Source: Gammaproteobacteria bacterium
GTDB lineage: Bacteria; Pseudomonadota; Gammaproteobacteria; Pseudomonadales; Pseudohongiellaceae
NCBI GenBank assembly: GCA_009692305.1
Contig: SHZK01000002.1
Span: 266,549 to 330,548 of the forward strand
DNA: 64,000 bases
Direction of reading: 5' to 3'
This document shows, in pieces, positions 63,497-64,000 of the stretch; positions within the stretch are counted from its first letter, which is position 1, and each line of letters opens with the position of its first letter. Below the pieces are notes generated by a model, which did not search any database, was not told where the DNA came from, and saw only the letters and a program-made list of their open reading frames with translations. Made by a program: the position numbers and the translations under genes.

Positions 63497-64000
63497 TTAA
63501 CTACGCTGTAGCTGTTCGGCTATCCAGGTTTCGACCAACGCAGTGAGCACAGCATCACTTTTATTCAAGGTCTCGATCGGTGCGCCAATCGTTACCCGGA
63601 TCACGCCAGGATATTTAATAAAACTCCGGGGCGGCCAACAGTCTCCAGCGTTATGAGCTATTGGCAGGATAGGCGCCCCGGCCGCTACTGCCAGTTTGGC
63701 GCCACCTCGCGAGAACCGCTTCATCTTACCCGGAAGTGAACGCGTACCCTCTGGAAAAATAATAATCGAATAACCACGCCTGATTCGATCCGCTCCCTGG
63801 ATCAATAAAGACCTGCCTGCCTCTCCCGGTTTGCTGCGATCAATCGCAATCGGTTTTTGAAAGCGTAGCGCCCAACCCCAAAATGGGATATTCAGTAACT
63901 CATGTTTCAGAATGGGTACAACGGGAAACACCAGTTTATAAAACAAAATGGTTTCCCACTGACTCTGGTGATTGGAGAGTACAACTACCGGTACTGTTGG
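63497..64000 (-). CDS. plsC: 1-acyl-sn-glycerol-3-phosphate acyltransferase (PlsC family), 5' end outside window
   Basis: Acylates lysophosphatidic acid to phosphatidic acid at the inner membrane. The frame runs off the window edge, so only the C-terminal 167 residues are visible. The catalytic block reads VVLSNHQSQWETILFYK (histidine and a glutamate four residues later in the HX4D/E motif), followed by FPEGTRSLPGKMKRF and GAPILPIAHNAGDCWPP. The gene converges with gyrB, 11 bases apart. Confidence 0.85.
   Translation of the reverse strand, partial: PTVPVVVLSNHQSQWETILFYKLVFPVVPILKHELLNIPFWGWALRFQKPIAIDRSKPGEAGRSLLIQGADRIRRGYSIIIFPEGTRSLPGKMKRFSRGGAKLAVAAGAPILPIAHNAGDCWPPRSFIKYPGVIRVTIGAPIETLNKSDAVLTALVETWIAEQLQRS

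Overview
The window is a chromosomal segment of a free-living, respiring gammaproteobacterium. It carries the replication-origin neighbourhood (atp operon, parAB, rsmG-mnmG, mnmE, yidC-yidD-rnpA-rpmH facing dnaA-dnaN-recF-gyrB) and the radC/coaBC/slmA/pyrE/rph/yicC/gmk/rpoZ/spoT/recG block known from Escherichia and Pseudomonas. The argB and AlgC-type phosphohexomutase genes after coaBC resemble the Pseudomonas order, and slmA-pyrE-rph-yicC resembles the enteric order. The mix suggests an aquatic lineage near Pseudomonadales/Cellvibrionales; I cannot name a genus from sequence alone.

Layout. 1-15 kb is housekeeping: rpmB and a frameshifted radC on the minus strand; then coaBC, algC-like, argB, slmA (plus); pyrE and rph (minus); yicC, gmk, rpoZ, spoT, ridA, recG, ubiA (plus). 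The dut gene usually found between coaBC and slmA/algC is absent. 15-37 kb is the more variable part: a broken secreted DJ-1/PfpI-like gene, glutaryl-CoA dehydrogenase, uvrD, a TRAP uptake system of the 2-oxoacid/lactate type with its binding protein and permeases on opposite strands, a one-repeat UPF0016 protein, yaaA, a DUF938 methyltransferase, a frameshifted diguanylate cyclase, a minus-strand group with two periplasmic PQQ enzymes and a DUF3089 hydrolase, a MAPEG protein, a secreted-protein frame interrupted by two in-frame TAG codons, a TPR/aspartyl hydroxylase and a COG3146 acyltransferase-like protein, then hexR. 37-48 kb holds glmS, glmU and the complete nine-gene atp operon. 48-64 kb is the origin region.

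How it fits together. Gene direction flips between rpmH (minus) and dnaA (plus), and that gap has DnaA-box-like sites and an AT-rich stretch, so I place oriC there. A second gap upstream of mnmG also has an AT-rich stretch and DnaA-box-like sites. ParA/ParB are encoded about 11 kb from two perfect 14-bp parS palindromes. Both lie in recF, in the same reading phase, and the second abuts the predicted gyrB promoter.

Sequence integrity. Three genes (radC, the PfpI-like gene, the GGDEF gene) each have one single-base indel separating two good halves, and a fourth has two premature TAG codons. This is either real gene decay in non-essential genes or residual sequencing error; the essential genes look intact. 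I did not find a convincing wholly new multi-gene system. The best leads are the TAG-interrupted secreted protein, the parS/gyrB promoter overlap and the two origin-like regions.
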